The notes under the pieces are model-generated. The model was not told the origin of the DNA and did no database searches. It saw only the letters and a program-made list of their open reading frames with translations. Both the position numbers and the translations under genes were made by a program. Of a stretch of DNA of 64,000 nucleotides, positions 52,688-64,000 are shown piece by piece. How positions within the stretch are numbered: the first letter of the stretch is position 1; each line of letters opens with the position of its first letter. Source of the stretch: Mycobacterium syngnathidarum (GTDB taxonomy: Bacteria > Actinomycetota > Actinomycetes > Mycobacteriales > Mycobacteriaceae); the NCBI RefSeq assembly GCF_001942625.1, contig NZ_MLCL01000093.1, positions 62,001 to 126,000 of the forward strand. The letters are read 5' to 3'.

Positions 52688-53589
52688 AGCTGCGTCGCAT
52701 TCGCACCGCCACCGGGCTGGCCGTGCAAGCGCTGGATTCCGAGGGGCAATGGGTTGCACACCCCGACCTCACCCCGTTGGGCGGCCGGGTGTTCGACGGC
52801 GACTGGCTGGCGGCGGCGGCCGACCGCCAACTGCAGCACAGCGATTACCTGCTGCCCTTCCAACCGGTGTCGTTCCGCGACTTCATGCTCTACGAACAGC
52901 ACAACATCGACGCTGCCCGCGGACTGGTCCGGCGCCTGCATCCCGGCCTGTACCGGGCGACGTCGTTGTACGAAAGCGTGACCGGGCGCCCCGTGCCGCA
53001 GTTCAAACCCAAGCCGCTGTTCTACCGGCAGCCGATCTACTACATGTCCAACGCCCAGAGTTTCGTGCCGAGCGGTACGCCGGTGCCCGTCCCGGACTAC
53101 TCGCAGGCGCTGGATTTCGAGCTGGAGATCGGATTCGTCTTGGCCGCACCGCTGTTCAACGCCACGCCTGAGGAGGCGATAGCTGCCATCGGTGCGTTCG
53201 TGGTGCTCAACGACTTCAGCGCCCGGGACGTGCAGCGGCCGGAGATGCTCAGCGGCTTCGGGCCGCAGAAGTCCAAGCACTTCGCCAGTTCGATGTCGGA
53301 TACCGCCGTGACCGCCGACGAGATCCTGCCCCGCATCGACGCCCTCACCGGTTCCGTTGCGCTCAACGGGTCGGTGGTCAGCACCGTCAGTAGCGCCGGG
53401 ATGCAACACAGCCTGGGGCAGGTGCTGGCCCACGCGTCACGCAGCGAACCGCTCTGTCCCGGAGAGCTGTTCGGTACCGGGACGCTGCCCGGCGGCAGCG
53501 GCATGGAGACCGGGCACTGGCTGCGCCCCGGGGACGCCCTCACGCTCACGCTGGACGGTATCGGCCGCATCGAGCACGTCATCCTCTGA
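52684..53589 (+). CDS. Fumarylacetoacetate hydrolase family protein
   Basis: 301 residues, ATGA-coupled to the alpha/beta hydrolase. Metal-binding block LDFELEIGFVLAAPL, catalytic region NDFSARDVQRPEMLSGFGPQKSKHFASSMSDT and closing loop GELFGTGTLPGGSGMETGHWL. The N-terminal domain with FQPVSFRDFMLYEQHNI resembles that of true fumarylacetoacetases (acting on C-C bonds of 4-fumarylacetoacetate), but the overall length is shorter than the 420-residue tyrosine-pathway enzyme. Ends adjacent to hrpA (convergent). Confidence 0.87.
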   Translation: MKLRRIRTATGLAVQALDSEGQWVAHPDLTPLGGRVFDGDWLAAAADRQLQHSDYLLPFQPVSFRDFMLYEQHNIDAARGLVRRLHPGLYRATSLYESVTGRPVPQFKPKPLFYRQPIYYMSNAQSFVPSGTPVPVPDYSQALDFELEIGFVLAAPLFNATPEEAIAAIGAFVVLNDFSARDVQRPEMLSGFGPQKSKHFASSMSDTAVTADEILPRIDALTGSVALNGSVVSTVSSAGMQHSLGQVLAHASRSEPLCPGELFGTGTLPGGSGMETGHWLRPGDALTLTLDGIGRIEHVIL

Positions 53590-57501
<3,912 letters not shown>

Positions 57502-57508
57502 TGCACTA

Positions 57509-57514
57509 ACGATA
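57509..57514 (-). promoter_or_regulatory. -10 box of hrpA
   Basis: Minus-strand TATCGT seven bases before GTG 57501; leaderless start. Confidence 0.4.
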
Positions 57515-57545
57515 GGCGACGGCGCGAGCCGGTTTTCGCCACCGA

Positions 57546-57604
57546 TTGCTTTGCCGAGAGTCACGTTGCTTTGCCGAGAGTCACGTTGCTTTGCCGAGAG
57601 TCAC
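57546..57604. repeat. Three tandem copies of a 20-bp unit
   Basis: TTGCTTTGCCGAGAGTCACG is repeated head to tail at 57546-57565, 57566-57585 and 57586-57604 (last copy lacks the final G). It lies just upstream of hrpA and leads into an imperfect inverted repeat. Confidence 0.9.
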
Positions 57605-57647
57605 ACCAGAGTGGCCGTCGAAGCCGAGGGCCACACTGGCGTGACTC
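57598..57647. repeat. Imperfect inverted repeat (19-bp arms)
   Basis: Arms GAGTCACACCAGAGTGGCC (57598-57616) and GGCCACACTGGCGTGACTC (57629-57647) pair at 17 of 19 positions around a 12-base loop. The left arm includes the tail of the third 20-bp tandem copy, so the two repeats form one intergenic block between hrpA and the FAH gene. Confidence 0.7.
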
Positions 57648-57680
57648 GCGCGCGGGGGTTCGCCAGGAATGATGGACCAC

Positions 57681-58391
57681 ATGGCCGACTTCGTGATCCC
57701 GCCCCCACCGCAGGCGTCGCTCCCGGTGAGCGCCGGGCCCGGCCGTTTCCCGGTGCGGCGGGTGTTCTGCGTCGGACGCAACTACGCGGCCCACGCACGG
57801 AAAATGGGCAAGGACCCCGACCGCGAACCGCCGTTCTTCTTCATGAAGCCGGCCGACGCGGTGATCGACGCCGACGGCACCGTTCCCTACCCGTCACTGA
57901 CCTCGTCGTTTCACCATGAAGTCGAACTCGTGGTGGCGTTGGGTGCCGGCGGGCGCGACGTGGCACCGGCCGACGCGCTGAACCTGGTCTGGGGCTACGG
58001 CGTCGGGGTGGATCTGACCCGGCGCGATCTGCAGGACGAGGCCAAGAAGCTCAGCCGGCCATGGGACTGGGCCAAGGGGTTCGACGCCTCCGCCCCGTGC
58101 ACGCCGATCCACCCGGTCTCAGAAGTCGGCCATCCGGAAAGCGGCGAGATCTGGCTGAGCGTCAACGGCGAACTCAAACAGCGCGGCGACCTCAAGGATC
58201 TGATCTGGTCGGTGCCGGAGGTCATCAGCGCGATCTCAGCTGCCGTCGGCCTGGCCCCCGGCGACCTGATCTACAGCGGAACCCCCGCCGGGGTCGGTCC
58301 GATGCAACCCGGTGACGTCGTCTCGGGTGGCGTCGCAGGCGTCGCGGAGTTCACCTTCACGGTCGGCTCAGCCGATCGGCCGCCCGCCTGA
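57681..58391 (+). CDS. Fumarylacetoacetate hydrolase (FAH) family protein
   Basis: 236 residues from ATG 57681; ATGs at 57669 and 57672 are alternatives. RVFCVGRNYAAHARKMG starts the catalytic domain, FHHEVELVVALGAGG gives the two metal Glu, VGVDLTRRDLQDEAKKLSRPWDWAKGFD the Asp and lid, and GDLIYSGTPAGVGPM the last loop. It looks like the YcgM/FAHD1 group (acylpyruvase or oxaloacetate decarboxylase). The FAH fold here is a single domain, unlike the longer family members at 25.7 and 52.7 kb. Convergent with iclR, overlapping by 35 bases. Confidence 0.88.
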   Translation: MADFVIPPPPQASLPVSAGPGRFPVRRVFCVGRNYAAHARKMGKDPDREPPFFFMKPADAVIDADGTVPYPSLTSSFHHEVELVVALGAGGRDVAPADALNLVWGYGVGVDLTRRDLQDEAKKLSRPWDWAKGFDASAPCTPIHPVSEVGHPESGEIWLSVNGELKQRGDLKDLIWSVPEVISAISAAVGLAPGDLIYSGTPAGVGPMQPGDVVSGGVAGVAEFTFTVGSADRPPA

Positions 58392-59220
58392 CCCGCACGC
58401 CCGCGGTGTCCACCTGGCGGGTGGTCATGGGTCGCAGCGGGTGGACGCACAGGATCAGCGCGACGCGGCCATGAGGATCGAACACTGGGGCCGCGATCGT
58501 GGCCACGGGCTGTGGTTTGCCCGTCGTGCCACCAGCCGGCGTCAGGCCGATCGTGGTGAACTCGGCCCGCAATTGATCGGTGATGCCCCGAACGTGGTCG
58601 GGCAGACCGTCGCTCGGCAGTGAGCCGACCATCTGCGCTGCCCGGGTGAGATCCGGGGTCGTCCAGTCGACGTCGAACCCCCGGGTCCGCGTCTGTGCGA
58701 GCACCTCGGTGAGCCGGTCTGTGAGAGCCCCGGTCGCCGTGGGCGCGCGGTCGATCCAGGCGCGCTGCTCGGCCGGCGAGTCCCAGGCGGCGAAGGCGAC
58801 GCCGAACGGCGGCGCGTACCGGATGCGGTCACCGGGTGCACCCGCCGGCCGCGGCCCGGCACCTTCGAATGCGGTGATCACCAGCTCGTCCGCCACCCGT
58901 TCGACGACGGACGCGGCATGACCGAGCTGATCTGAAAGCTCCTGTGCGGCAATGCGTGCCGCATGCGCCAGTGGTCGCGCCACCGCCGTCCGGGCCGCCA
59001 CCACCGCCAGACCCGGCCCCAGCGCGAATGTCTTGTCGGCAGGGTCGCGGATCAGCCAGCCCCGGTCGCACAAGGTCTTGAGGATCGCGTGGGCGGTGGC
59101 CTGGGTCAGATCCAGGGCGCTCACTACATCGGAGAACCGCAGACGCTTCTCACCGGAACTCGCCAGCAACTCGATCACGTCCAGCACTCGGCCTGTCGGC
59201 GCCGAGCCCGCACCACGCAC
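58357..59220 (-). CDS. IclR family transcriptional regulator
   Basis: 287 residues from GTG 59220. N-terminal winged helix GRVLDVIELLASSGEKRLRFSDVVSALDLTQATAHAILKTLCDRGWLIRDPADKTFALGPGL; the C-terminal effector domain (AAQELSDQLGHAASVVERVADELVI ... APVFDPHGRVALILCVHPL) is longer and less typical than average. Divergent from the remnant alcohol dehydrogenase-SnoaL-SDR genes, which it probably regulates. Confidence 0.88.
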   Translation of the reverse strand: MRGAGSAPTGRVLDVIELLASSGEKRLRFSDVVSALDLTQATAHAILKTLCDRGWLIRDPADKTFALGPGLAVVAARTAVARPLAHAARIAAQELSDQLGHAASVVERVADELVITAFEGAGPRPAGAPGDRIRYAPPFGVAFAAWDSPAEQRAWIDRAPTATGALTDRLTEVLAQTRTRGFDVDWTTPDLTRAAQMVGSLPSDGLPDHVRGITDQLRAEFTTIGLTPAGGTTGKPQPVATIAAPVFDPHGRVALILCVHPLRPMTTRQVDTAGVRVRRAADRLSRP

Positions 59221-59303
59221 CCTTGACTCCCCTCGCAGCGCTTCCTACAGTCGTTTTGTCAATTCGAGAGGCTATCTCGATTATTCGAAAACTGGTAGGT
59301 GTG

Positions 59304-59414
59304 ATGCACGCAGTCGTCTTGCGGGAAGGCGCACTCACCGTGCGCGAGATCCCCGATCCCGAACCGGCCGGGCCAGCACGAATCATTGTGCATCCGAGCG
59401 GAGATCACGCATGA
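59304..59414 (+). pseudogene. 5' remnant of a zinc-type alcohol dehydrogenase gene
   Basis: 36 codons from ATG 59304 read MHAVVLREGALTVREIPDPEPAGPARIIVH, the standard first strands of medium-chain alcohol dehydrogenases, which normally go on to a GxGxxHxD / CGICGSD catalytic zinc region. Here the frame stops after HPSGDHA and overlaps the next gene's start (ATGA). The other 300 or so residues are absent, so an internal deletion probably fused the beginning of an adh gene to the promoter-proximal end of the SnoaL-like gene. Confidence 0.6.
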
Positions 59415-59815
59415 CCTATCACGAGGACCGCGCGGACATCGTCGATGTCCTGGTGCGCTACGCGACGGGAATCGACCGGCGGGACTGGCCACTGTTCCGC
59501 ACCGTGTTCACCGATGACTGCGTGCTGGACTACGGCGAAATCGGCAAGTGGAACGGGGTGGACGCCGTCACCGAGTTCATGGATCAATCCCACGCGATGG
59601 CCGGGCACACCATGCACCGGCTGAGCAACCATGCCATCGCCGTCGATGGCGACACCGCGACGGCCCGCACCTACATCGACGGGTTGATCATGGCCCAAGA
59701 CAACAACTCCGGCGTCAACGCCGTCGGCTTCTACGACGACGAACTCGTCCGCACCCCGGCCGGCTGGCGGATCGCGCGGCGACGCTTCACCTCGGTGCGG
59801 ATCACCAATGTCTGA
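59411..59815 (+). CDS. SnoaL/NTF2-like family protein
   Basis: 134 residues from ATG 59411. YHEDRADIVDVLVRYATGIDRRDWPLFRTVFTDDCVLDYGEIGKWNGVDAVTEFMDQSHAMAGHTMHRLSNHAIAVDGDTATARTY has been split by position: an N-terminal helix with Tyr/Asp (YATGIDRRDW), the strand-turn FTDDCVLDYG and the core His (MAGHTMHRLSN) are the SnoaL_4 pattern. These cone-shaped domains act as hydratases, isomerases or dehydratases on polyketide and steroid substrates. Its end overlaps the SDR gene by eight bases. Confidence 0.85.
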   Translation: MTYHEDRADIVDVLVRYATGIDRRDWPLFRTVFTDDCVLDYGEIGKWNGVDAVTEFMDQSHAMAGHTMHRLSNHAIAVDGDTATARTYIDGLIMAQDNNSGVNAVGFYDDELVRTPAGWRIARRRFTSVRITNV

Positions 59816-60623
59816 ATTCGCAGCGAAGTACGGACCGTGGGCACTCGTCGCCGGTGCCTCCGACGGCGTGGGGGCGGCAATGGCCGGGGAGTTGGCCCGC
59901 CGTGGCCTCAACGTCGTGCTGCTGGCCCGGCGGCAGGAGGTTCTCGACGGCGTCGCGGCGGAGATTCGGGAGAACGCGGACGTGCAGACCCGCACGCTGG
60001 CCATCGATCTCGCCACTCCCGGAGCTGCCGGCGAGGTGATCGAAGCCACCGCCGATCTGGACATCGGCTTCCTGGTCTACTGCGCCGGGGCGGATCCGAA
60101 GTTCGCACCGTTCCTGTCCGGACCGCTGTCGGACGCCGAGTCACTGGTGCAGCGCAACTGCATGGTGCCGATGCAGTTGTGCCACCACTACGCACAGCCC
60201 ATGGTGGACCGGGGACGAGGCGGCATCGTCATCTTCGGATCGGGGGCCGGATTTGCCGGCGGACCCAACATGGTGGCCTACGGCGCAAGCAAGGCGTTCG
60301 ACATGGTGTTCGCCGAGGCGCTGTGGACCGAACTGCACGACAAGGGCGTCGACGTCCTCGGACTGATCCTCGGCAAGACCGACACCCCCGCACTGCGCAA
60401 GCTCGAGCACGAGCGCGGCCAGATCTCGTCGCCCGAGGAGACTCCGCCGGGCGCCGCGGCCGTCGACGACGTGGTGGCGGCCGCATTCGCCAACCTCACC
60501 GCGGGACCGACCTGCCTGGTGGGCCCGGAGATTCAAGCGGCCGCACAATTGATGGCATCAGTGAGCCGCAACGACGCGGTGCGGTTCATCGAGCAGGCAG
60601 TCACCGCGGCGATGGGCACGTGA
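59808..60623 (+). CDS. SDR family oxidoreductase
   Basis: 271 residues, start ATG 59808 inside the SnoaL-like gene. LVAGASDGVGAAMAGELARRGLNVVLLARR (NADP loop), VYCAGAD, IVIFGSGAGFAGGPNMVAYGASKAFDMVF with Tyr and Lys, then a long C-terminal part. It belongs to the ketoreductase/11-beta-HSD-like subgroup. Together with the SnoaL-like protein and the IclR regulator it forms a small pathway for an unknown carbonyl substrate. Convergent with the P450 gene, overlapping by 23 bases. Confidence 0.87.
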   Translation: MSEFAAKYGPWALVAGASDGVGAAMAGELARRGLNVVLLARRQEVLDGVAAEIRENADVQTRTLAIDLATPGAAGEVIEATADLDIGFLVYCAGADPKFAPFLSGPLSDAESLVQRNCMVPMQLCHHYAQPMVDRGRGGIVIFGSGAGFAGGPNMVAYGASKAFDMVFAEALWTELHDKGVDVLGLILGKTDTPALRKLEHERGQISSPEETPPGAAAVDDVVAAAFANLTAGPTCLVGPEIQAAAQLMASVSRNDAVRFIEQAVTAAMGT

Positions 60624-61800
60624 CGCTGAAGCGGAGAGGGACGGTCAACGGCCCCCGGATCGCGGGCGTGTCACGCCAGGTAGGGCTGCCCACAAGTGCG
60701 GGGCGGCGGCGCAAGATGTGGCCCAGGGCGGCGGTGGTTTCCAGCCGGGCCAGGGGCGCGCCCAGGCAGTAGTGGGCGCCGTGACCGAAGGTCAGTGGGG
60801 CCGGCCCGGGTCGGCCAGGCCGGAAGACGTCTGGATCGTCGTAGGCGGCTGGGTCACGGTTGGCTGCCGCCACGCAGGCCAGAATGGTTTCACCACAACG
60901 AATGTCGATGCCGGCGAGAGTCTGGTTGGCAGTGGCGGTGCGAGCGGTTGCCTGGACGGGGCCGTCGAGACGCAGCAGTTCGGTGACGACCGCAGGGGCG
61001 GCGGGGTCCAACCCGTCTGCGGGGCAGGTGCCGTCCGCATCGGGCGTGAGCAATCGGACGAGGGCTGAACCGAGCAGGTTTGCGGTGGTTTCATGCCCGG
61101 CAACCGCGATGAGGATCGCGGTGATCACCACCTCGTCGAGCGTGAGGGTTGGGTCGGCGGCGATGTAGCTGAGCAGGTCGTCTCGGGGATGGGTGCGGCG
61201 GTCAGCGGCCGCCGGCAGCATCTCGGTGAGTAGCACCGCGGCCGCCCCGATTCCCTGTTCGAGTTGGTCCCGATCGGCGAATCCACCGAGGATGCGGACG
61301 ATGGTCGGCGAATGCTCACGCAGTGCCGTGCACTGGCCGGTGTCCAAGCCCAGCCACGCGCCGATGACCGCGATCGGCAGCCGGAGGGCAATCTGCGCCA
61401 TCGCATCGAAGGTGTCGCCGGCAGGAATGGTGGAAATCGCGTCGTAGCAGATGGATTCGACACCGTCGGCGAGTCGGCTGATGAAGGCACGGCCGAATAC
61501 GTCCCGCACTGCGCCACGCAACCGGACATGGGCCGGACCGTCGGTGAACAGCATGCTGGCTTCGACAAAGGTCGTGTTGAAGAATTCCGACGCACCGGCG
61601 GCGGCCATGCTCGCCCGGGGGTCACTGGTCCACTGCGTTCCGGTGAGTACCTCGCGGGCGGCGTGATAGCCGAGGACCAGCCAGGCCTGTGCGGTGTCAT
61701 CCCAAACAACGTCACCGTCACGGCGCCGCGCCTCATAGAACGGATAGGGATCGGCAGCGTCCCAGGGAAGTCCGGCGAGGGCAACGTCAGGGATGGTCAT
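60601..61800 (-). CDS. Cytochrome P450
   Basis: 399 residues from ATG 61800. I-helix AVAGHETTANLLGSAL (oxygen-binding A-G-x-E-T-T), K-helix ELLRLDGP (E-x-x-R) and the heme-binding loop FGHGAHYCLGAPLARLE with the Cys ligand are all present. Bacterial soluble P450 length. It overlaps the upstream ABC1 kinase stop by 14 bases, so it is cotranscribed with the two kinases. Substrate unknown; hydroxylation of a lipid or terpenoid is plausible. Confidence 0.92.
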   Translation of the reverse strand: MTIPDVALAGLPWDAADPYPFYEARRRDGDVVWDDTAQAWLVLGYHAAREVLTGTQWTSDPRASMAAAGASEFFNTTFVEASMLFTDGPAHVRLRGAVRDVFGRAFISRLADGVESICYDAISTIPAGDTFDAMAQIALRLPIAVIGAWLGLDTGQCTALREHSPTIVRILGGFADRDQLEQGIGAAAVLLTEMLPAAADRRTHPRDDLLSYIAADPTLTLDEVVITAILIAVAGHETTANLLGSALVRLLTPDADGTCPADGLDPAAPAVVTELLRLDGPVQATARTATANQTLAGIDIRCGETILACVAAANRDPAAYDDPDVFRPGRPGPAPLTFGHGAHYCLGAPLARLETTAALGHILRRRPALVGSPTWRDTPAIRGPLTVPLRFSVTCPSPR

Positions 61801-63187
61801 GGTGATCCAATCCGCAGGGCAATCCGCGTTCGCGGACCCAGGCGTGGTGTAGCTTCCCGAGTTCGGTGGTGGGTTCGGCGATGCCGGACAGGTCTTCGAG
61901 GATGGACCGGACCGGAACGGTCGCACGTAGTCCAGTGGCGATGTGATCGAAGGCGATCTGTAGCCGCGGCAGGAACACGAATTCGCGGGTCACCGTCATG
62001 TGTGCGGAGTTCTGGTCGCCGAGGAACGCACGGAGACTTCGCGCCATCTGTTCCGGTGTATAGGTGACCGGTTGCGGTTGGGTGGTCGCGTGCGCCATGT
62101 CCGAGACGACGCGCCGCAGGTCGTCGTCACTGACCGGCGAATCAGCCGATATCAGCCCCATCTGGAGCATCAGGTGACGGCAATCGTCGTAGCGACCCTC
62201 CATCCCGGCATGCATCAAAGCGAGGAACAGCCAGCGTGGCCGTTCGGCGAAGATTTGGACACAGCCGAAGTCCAGGCAACCGACGGTGCCGTCCGGGTTG
62301 AACAGGAAGTTGCCGGGATGCGGGTCGACCTGGACGAGGTTGCCGTGACGGGACCCGCTGTTGATGAATCGAAAGACCGCTTCGGCCCACGTGTTCCGTA
62401 GGTCTTGGTCGGCGTGTTGAGCTGCAGCCCAATCTATTCCATCGAGGTAGGTCATCGTCAGCACGCGCTCGCCGGAAGCTTCAGCGATGACTTCAGGGAC
62501 ATGGATGAAGGGGTGGCCCCGCAGGAGGTCGGCGAACGCGGTGATCATCGCTGCCTCGTGCCGATAGTCGACCTCCTCACCGATCCGGGCGGTTATCTCG
62601 GCGGCCATGGCACGGATGTCGGTCGCCACACCCAAGGCAGCGGCTCCCAAACGCATGAACGTGAGCAACAGTTCGGTGTTGGCGAGGTCATCCCGGATCG
62701 CCTGGGCGACACCGGGATACTGGATCTTGACCGCTACCGCACGTCCGTCACGAAGCACGGCCCGATGCACCTGACCGACTGATGCCGCCGCGATCGGCTC
62801 ATCGTCGAACTCTGCGAAACAGTCGATACCCGAACCGAGCTCGTCAGCGAGCACCGTCCGCACAAGGTCTGGGCACATCGGCGGCGCGTCGGCCCGCAAC
62901 CGAGCCAACGCCCGTTGGTACGGCGCGAATCCAGTATTGCCGATCGCCTCGGCATCGACCATCGACAGAATCTGGCCGGCCTTCATCAAGGCGCCTTTGG
63001 AATGGCCCAGCAACTCGGTGTAGCGCTCGGCGGTGCGTTCGTGGAACCGCTCGACGGCATCTGGTGACCCGGTCTTCTCCCGCAGTCCGGCAACCAGCCG
63101 GCCGCCCGCGGCGCGCGCGGTGAACCCGGCCAGGGGCATCGTGCGGCGGAGCCGGCCGCGGGGCACCACGTTGCCCGATGGGGTCAT
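61787..63187 (-). CDS. ABC1/ADCK (UbiB-like) family kinase
   Basis: 466 residues. Family marks: KxGQ-like ALMKAGQILSMVD, VGQVHRAVLRDGRAVAVKIQYPGV (Ala-rich loop in place of a Gly-loop plus the VAIK-like Lys), DVDYRHEAAMITAF (E), VQVDPHPGNFLFN (catalytic Asp and Asn) and GCLDFGCV (metal Asp). UbiB proteins aid quinone or lipid biosynthesis in an ATPase rather than protein-kinase manner. A paralogue with overlapping stop/start (ATGA) lies upstream, and a P450 downstream. Confidence 0.88.
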   Translation of the reverse strand: MTPSGNVVPRGRLRRTMPLAGFTARAAGGRLVAGLREKTGSPDAVERFHERTAERYTELLGHSKGALMKAGQILSMVDAEAIGNTGFAPYQRALARLRADAPPMCPDLVRTVLADELGSGIDCFAEFDDEPIAAASVGQVHRAVLRDGRAVAVKIQYPGVAQAIRDDLANTELLLTFMRLGAAALGVATDIRAMAAEITARIGEEVDYRHEAAMITAFADLLRGHPFIHVPEVIAEASGERVLTMTYLDGIDWAAAQHADQDLRNTWAEAVFRFINSGSRHGNLVQVDPHPGNFLFNPDGTVGCLDFGCVQIFAERPRWLFLALMHAGMEGRYDDCRHLMLQMGLISADSPVSDDDLRRVVSDMAHATTQPQPVTYTPEQMARSLRAFLGDQNSAHMTVTREFVFLPRLQIAFDHIATGLRATVPVRSILEDLSGIAEPTTELGKLHHAWVRERGLPCGLDHHDHP

Positions 63188-64000
63188 CCGACTTCCCTCC
63201 TGAGCCCAGTGTGGTCATCGAACGCACCGGGCAGACCCCGTTCGCGCACCCAGGCGTGGTGTAGCTCGCCCAGTTCAGTCGTGGGCTCGGCGACTCCATC
63301 CATGTCATCGACGATGCTGCGTGCGGGCAGCGTGGCGTGCAGTTTGGCGCAGATACTCGTGAGCGCCTGATTCACCCGCGGGGCAAAGGCGTAGGCCTCG
63401 GGTACCAGCATGCGAGACAACGGATTGGCGGAGTCGGGGCTGAACATCCACCGTGTGGTTCGCGCGGCGCTCTTGGCGGTGTAGGTGACGGGCTGAGGAG
63501 CGGCGATGACGTCGTAGAACACGTGCGTCCAGAAGTCGCAGAGTTGTTCGCCGGTCAGCGGGAAGTCGTCGGTGATGAATCCCGCTTCGATCACGTCGGC
63601 CCGCAGCTCATCCACGCGCTTGTCGATCGTGTTGCGCACGATGGAAATCCACATTCTGCGCTTCCGTTCTGCCAGCATCTTGATGCAGCCGAAGTCGACG
63701 AACCCGACGCTGCCGTCATTTCCGAATCGGTAGTTGCCCGGGTGCGGGTCCGCATGGAGTAGGTTGCTGTGCCGTATGTTCGAATAGCTGAACCGCGTGA
63801 TTACTTCAGCCCAGCGGTTCTTGAGGCCTTGTTCGGCTTGTTGCGCTGCAGCCCAACCGATTCCGTCCAGATACGTCATCGTGAGGACCCGGTCGGTACA
63901 GGCATGGCCGACCAGGTCGGGGACCCGGAAGAACGGGTGGTCGAAATACAGTCGGTGGAACGTGGCGATCATCTCCGCCTCGCGACGGTAGTCCACTTCC
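63184..64000 (-). CDS. Second ABC1/ADCK family kinase (N-terminus outside window)
   Basis: About 271 C-terminal residues visible; the frame continues past the edge. MDYRREAEMIATFHRLYFDHPF, VLTMTYLDGIGWAAAQ, LLHADPHPGNYRF and GFVDFGCIKMLAER match the downstream paralogue at the same positions, and both end in AEPTTELG-LHHAWVRERGLP. The catalytic Asp/Asn and metal Asp are kept. Tandem duplication of this gene is evident; the pair overlaps by ATGA. Confidence 0.85.
   Translation of the reverse strand, partial: EVDYRREAEMIATFHRLYFDHPFFRVPDLVGHACTDRVLTMTYLDGIGWAAAQQAEQGLKNRWAEVITRFSYSNIRHSNLLHADPHPGNYRFGNDGSVGFVDFGCIKMLAERKRRMWISIVRNTIDKRVDELRADVIEAGFITDDFPLTGEQLCDFWTHVFYDVIAAPQPVTYTAKSAARTTRWMFSPDSANPLSRMLVPEAYAFAPRVNQALTSICAKLHATLPARSIVDDMDGVAEPTTELGELHHAWVRERGLPGAFDDHTGLRREVG

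Noticed and set aside
57546..57604. Possible CRISPR array (three direct repeats)
   Set aside because: The 20-bp copies abut with no spacers between them, so this is a simple tandem repeat.

Overview
The window is a GC-rich, densely coded stretch of an actinobacterial chromosome, almost certainly a rapid-growing Mycobacterium (Mycolicibacterium). The case rests on close matches to mycobacterial hallmark proteins: the carboxymycobactin transporter IrtA/IrtB, an antigen-85-type mycolyltransferase, an MCE-family protein, a hemophore-like secreted protein, nitrobindin (Rv2717c type), an EF-G2-like factor, many acyl-CoA dehydrogenases and type VII secretion (T7SS) WXG/EspC-like proteins. Several genes appear to start right at the transcription start (leaderless), which is common in mycobacteria. 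No rRNA, tRNA or CRISPR array was recognised. The two end genes (EF-G2-like and an ABC1 kinase) are cut by the window edges.

Layout. 0-7.3 kb: EF-G2 3' part, a carboxymuconolactone decarboxylase divergent from a TetR gene with shared operators, an SDR, an orphan mce gene, a DMT exporter, a small unknown, a secreted histidine phosphatase and an O-methyltransferase. 7.3-10.1 kb: a large TnpB/Cas12-like nuclease gene with intact RuvC residues, abutting a 5'-truncated DUF2127 gene. 10.0-12.1 kb: AraC regulator divergent from an amidohydrolase. 12.1-16.4 kb: a polymorphic-toxin-like island with a frameshifted Imm49 immunity gene, a WXG100-like protein, an EspC-like protein carrying a C-terminal HExxH metallopeptidase, a lipoprotein made of two tandem repeats (with a third repeat remnant beside it) and an unknown gene. 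16.5-21.5 kb: TetR-irtA-irtB operon for iron-siderophore import.

21.6-28.1 kb: TetR plus enoyl-CoA hydratase; TetR-SDR divergent from a ring-cleavage-like operon (VOC dioxygenase-like, FAH-family hydrolase, FAD hydroxylase). 28.1-33.3 kb: a leftward operon of epimerase-like reductase, two-domain acyl-CoA dehydrogenase, thiolase-like protein and DUF35 protein, probably side-chain degradation of a steroid or other large acyl-CoA, facing a TetR gene across a perfect operator. 34-38.5 kb: GyrA-like/GNAT fusion, PepSY membrane protein, small membrane protein, methyltransferase, ArsR-SRPBCC pair. 38.5-42.3 kb: nitrobindin, serine hydrolase, acyl-CoA carboxyltransferase, membrane protein.

42.5-64 kb: hemophore-like protein, SDR divergent from LysR, CocE/NonD-type hydrolase, antigen-85 homologue, NDH-2-like oxidoreductase, a coupled acyl-CoA dehydrogenase pair with alpha/beta hydrolase and FAH hydrolase, HrpA helicase, 20-bp tandem repeats, another FAH hydrolase, IclR, an alcohol dehydrogenase remnant, SnoaL-like and SDR proteins, a P450 and two tandem ABC1-family kinases. 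Overall this is a lipid/aromatic catabolism neighbourhood with many local regulators, interrupted by two accessory patches (the TnpB element and the T7SS toxin island).
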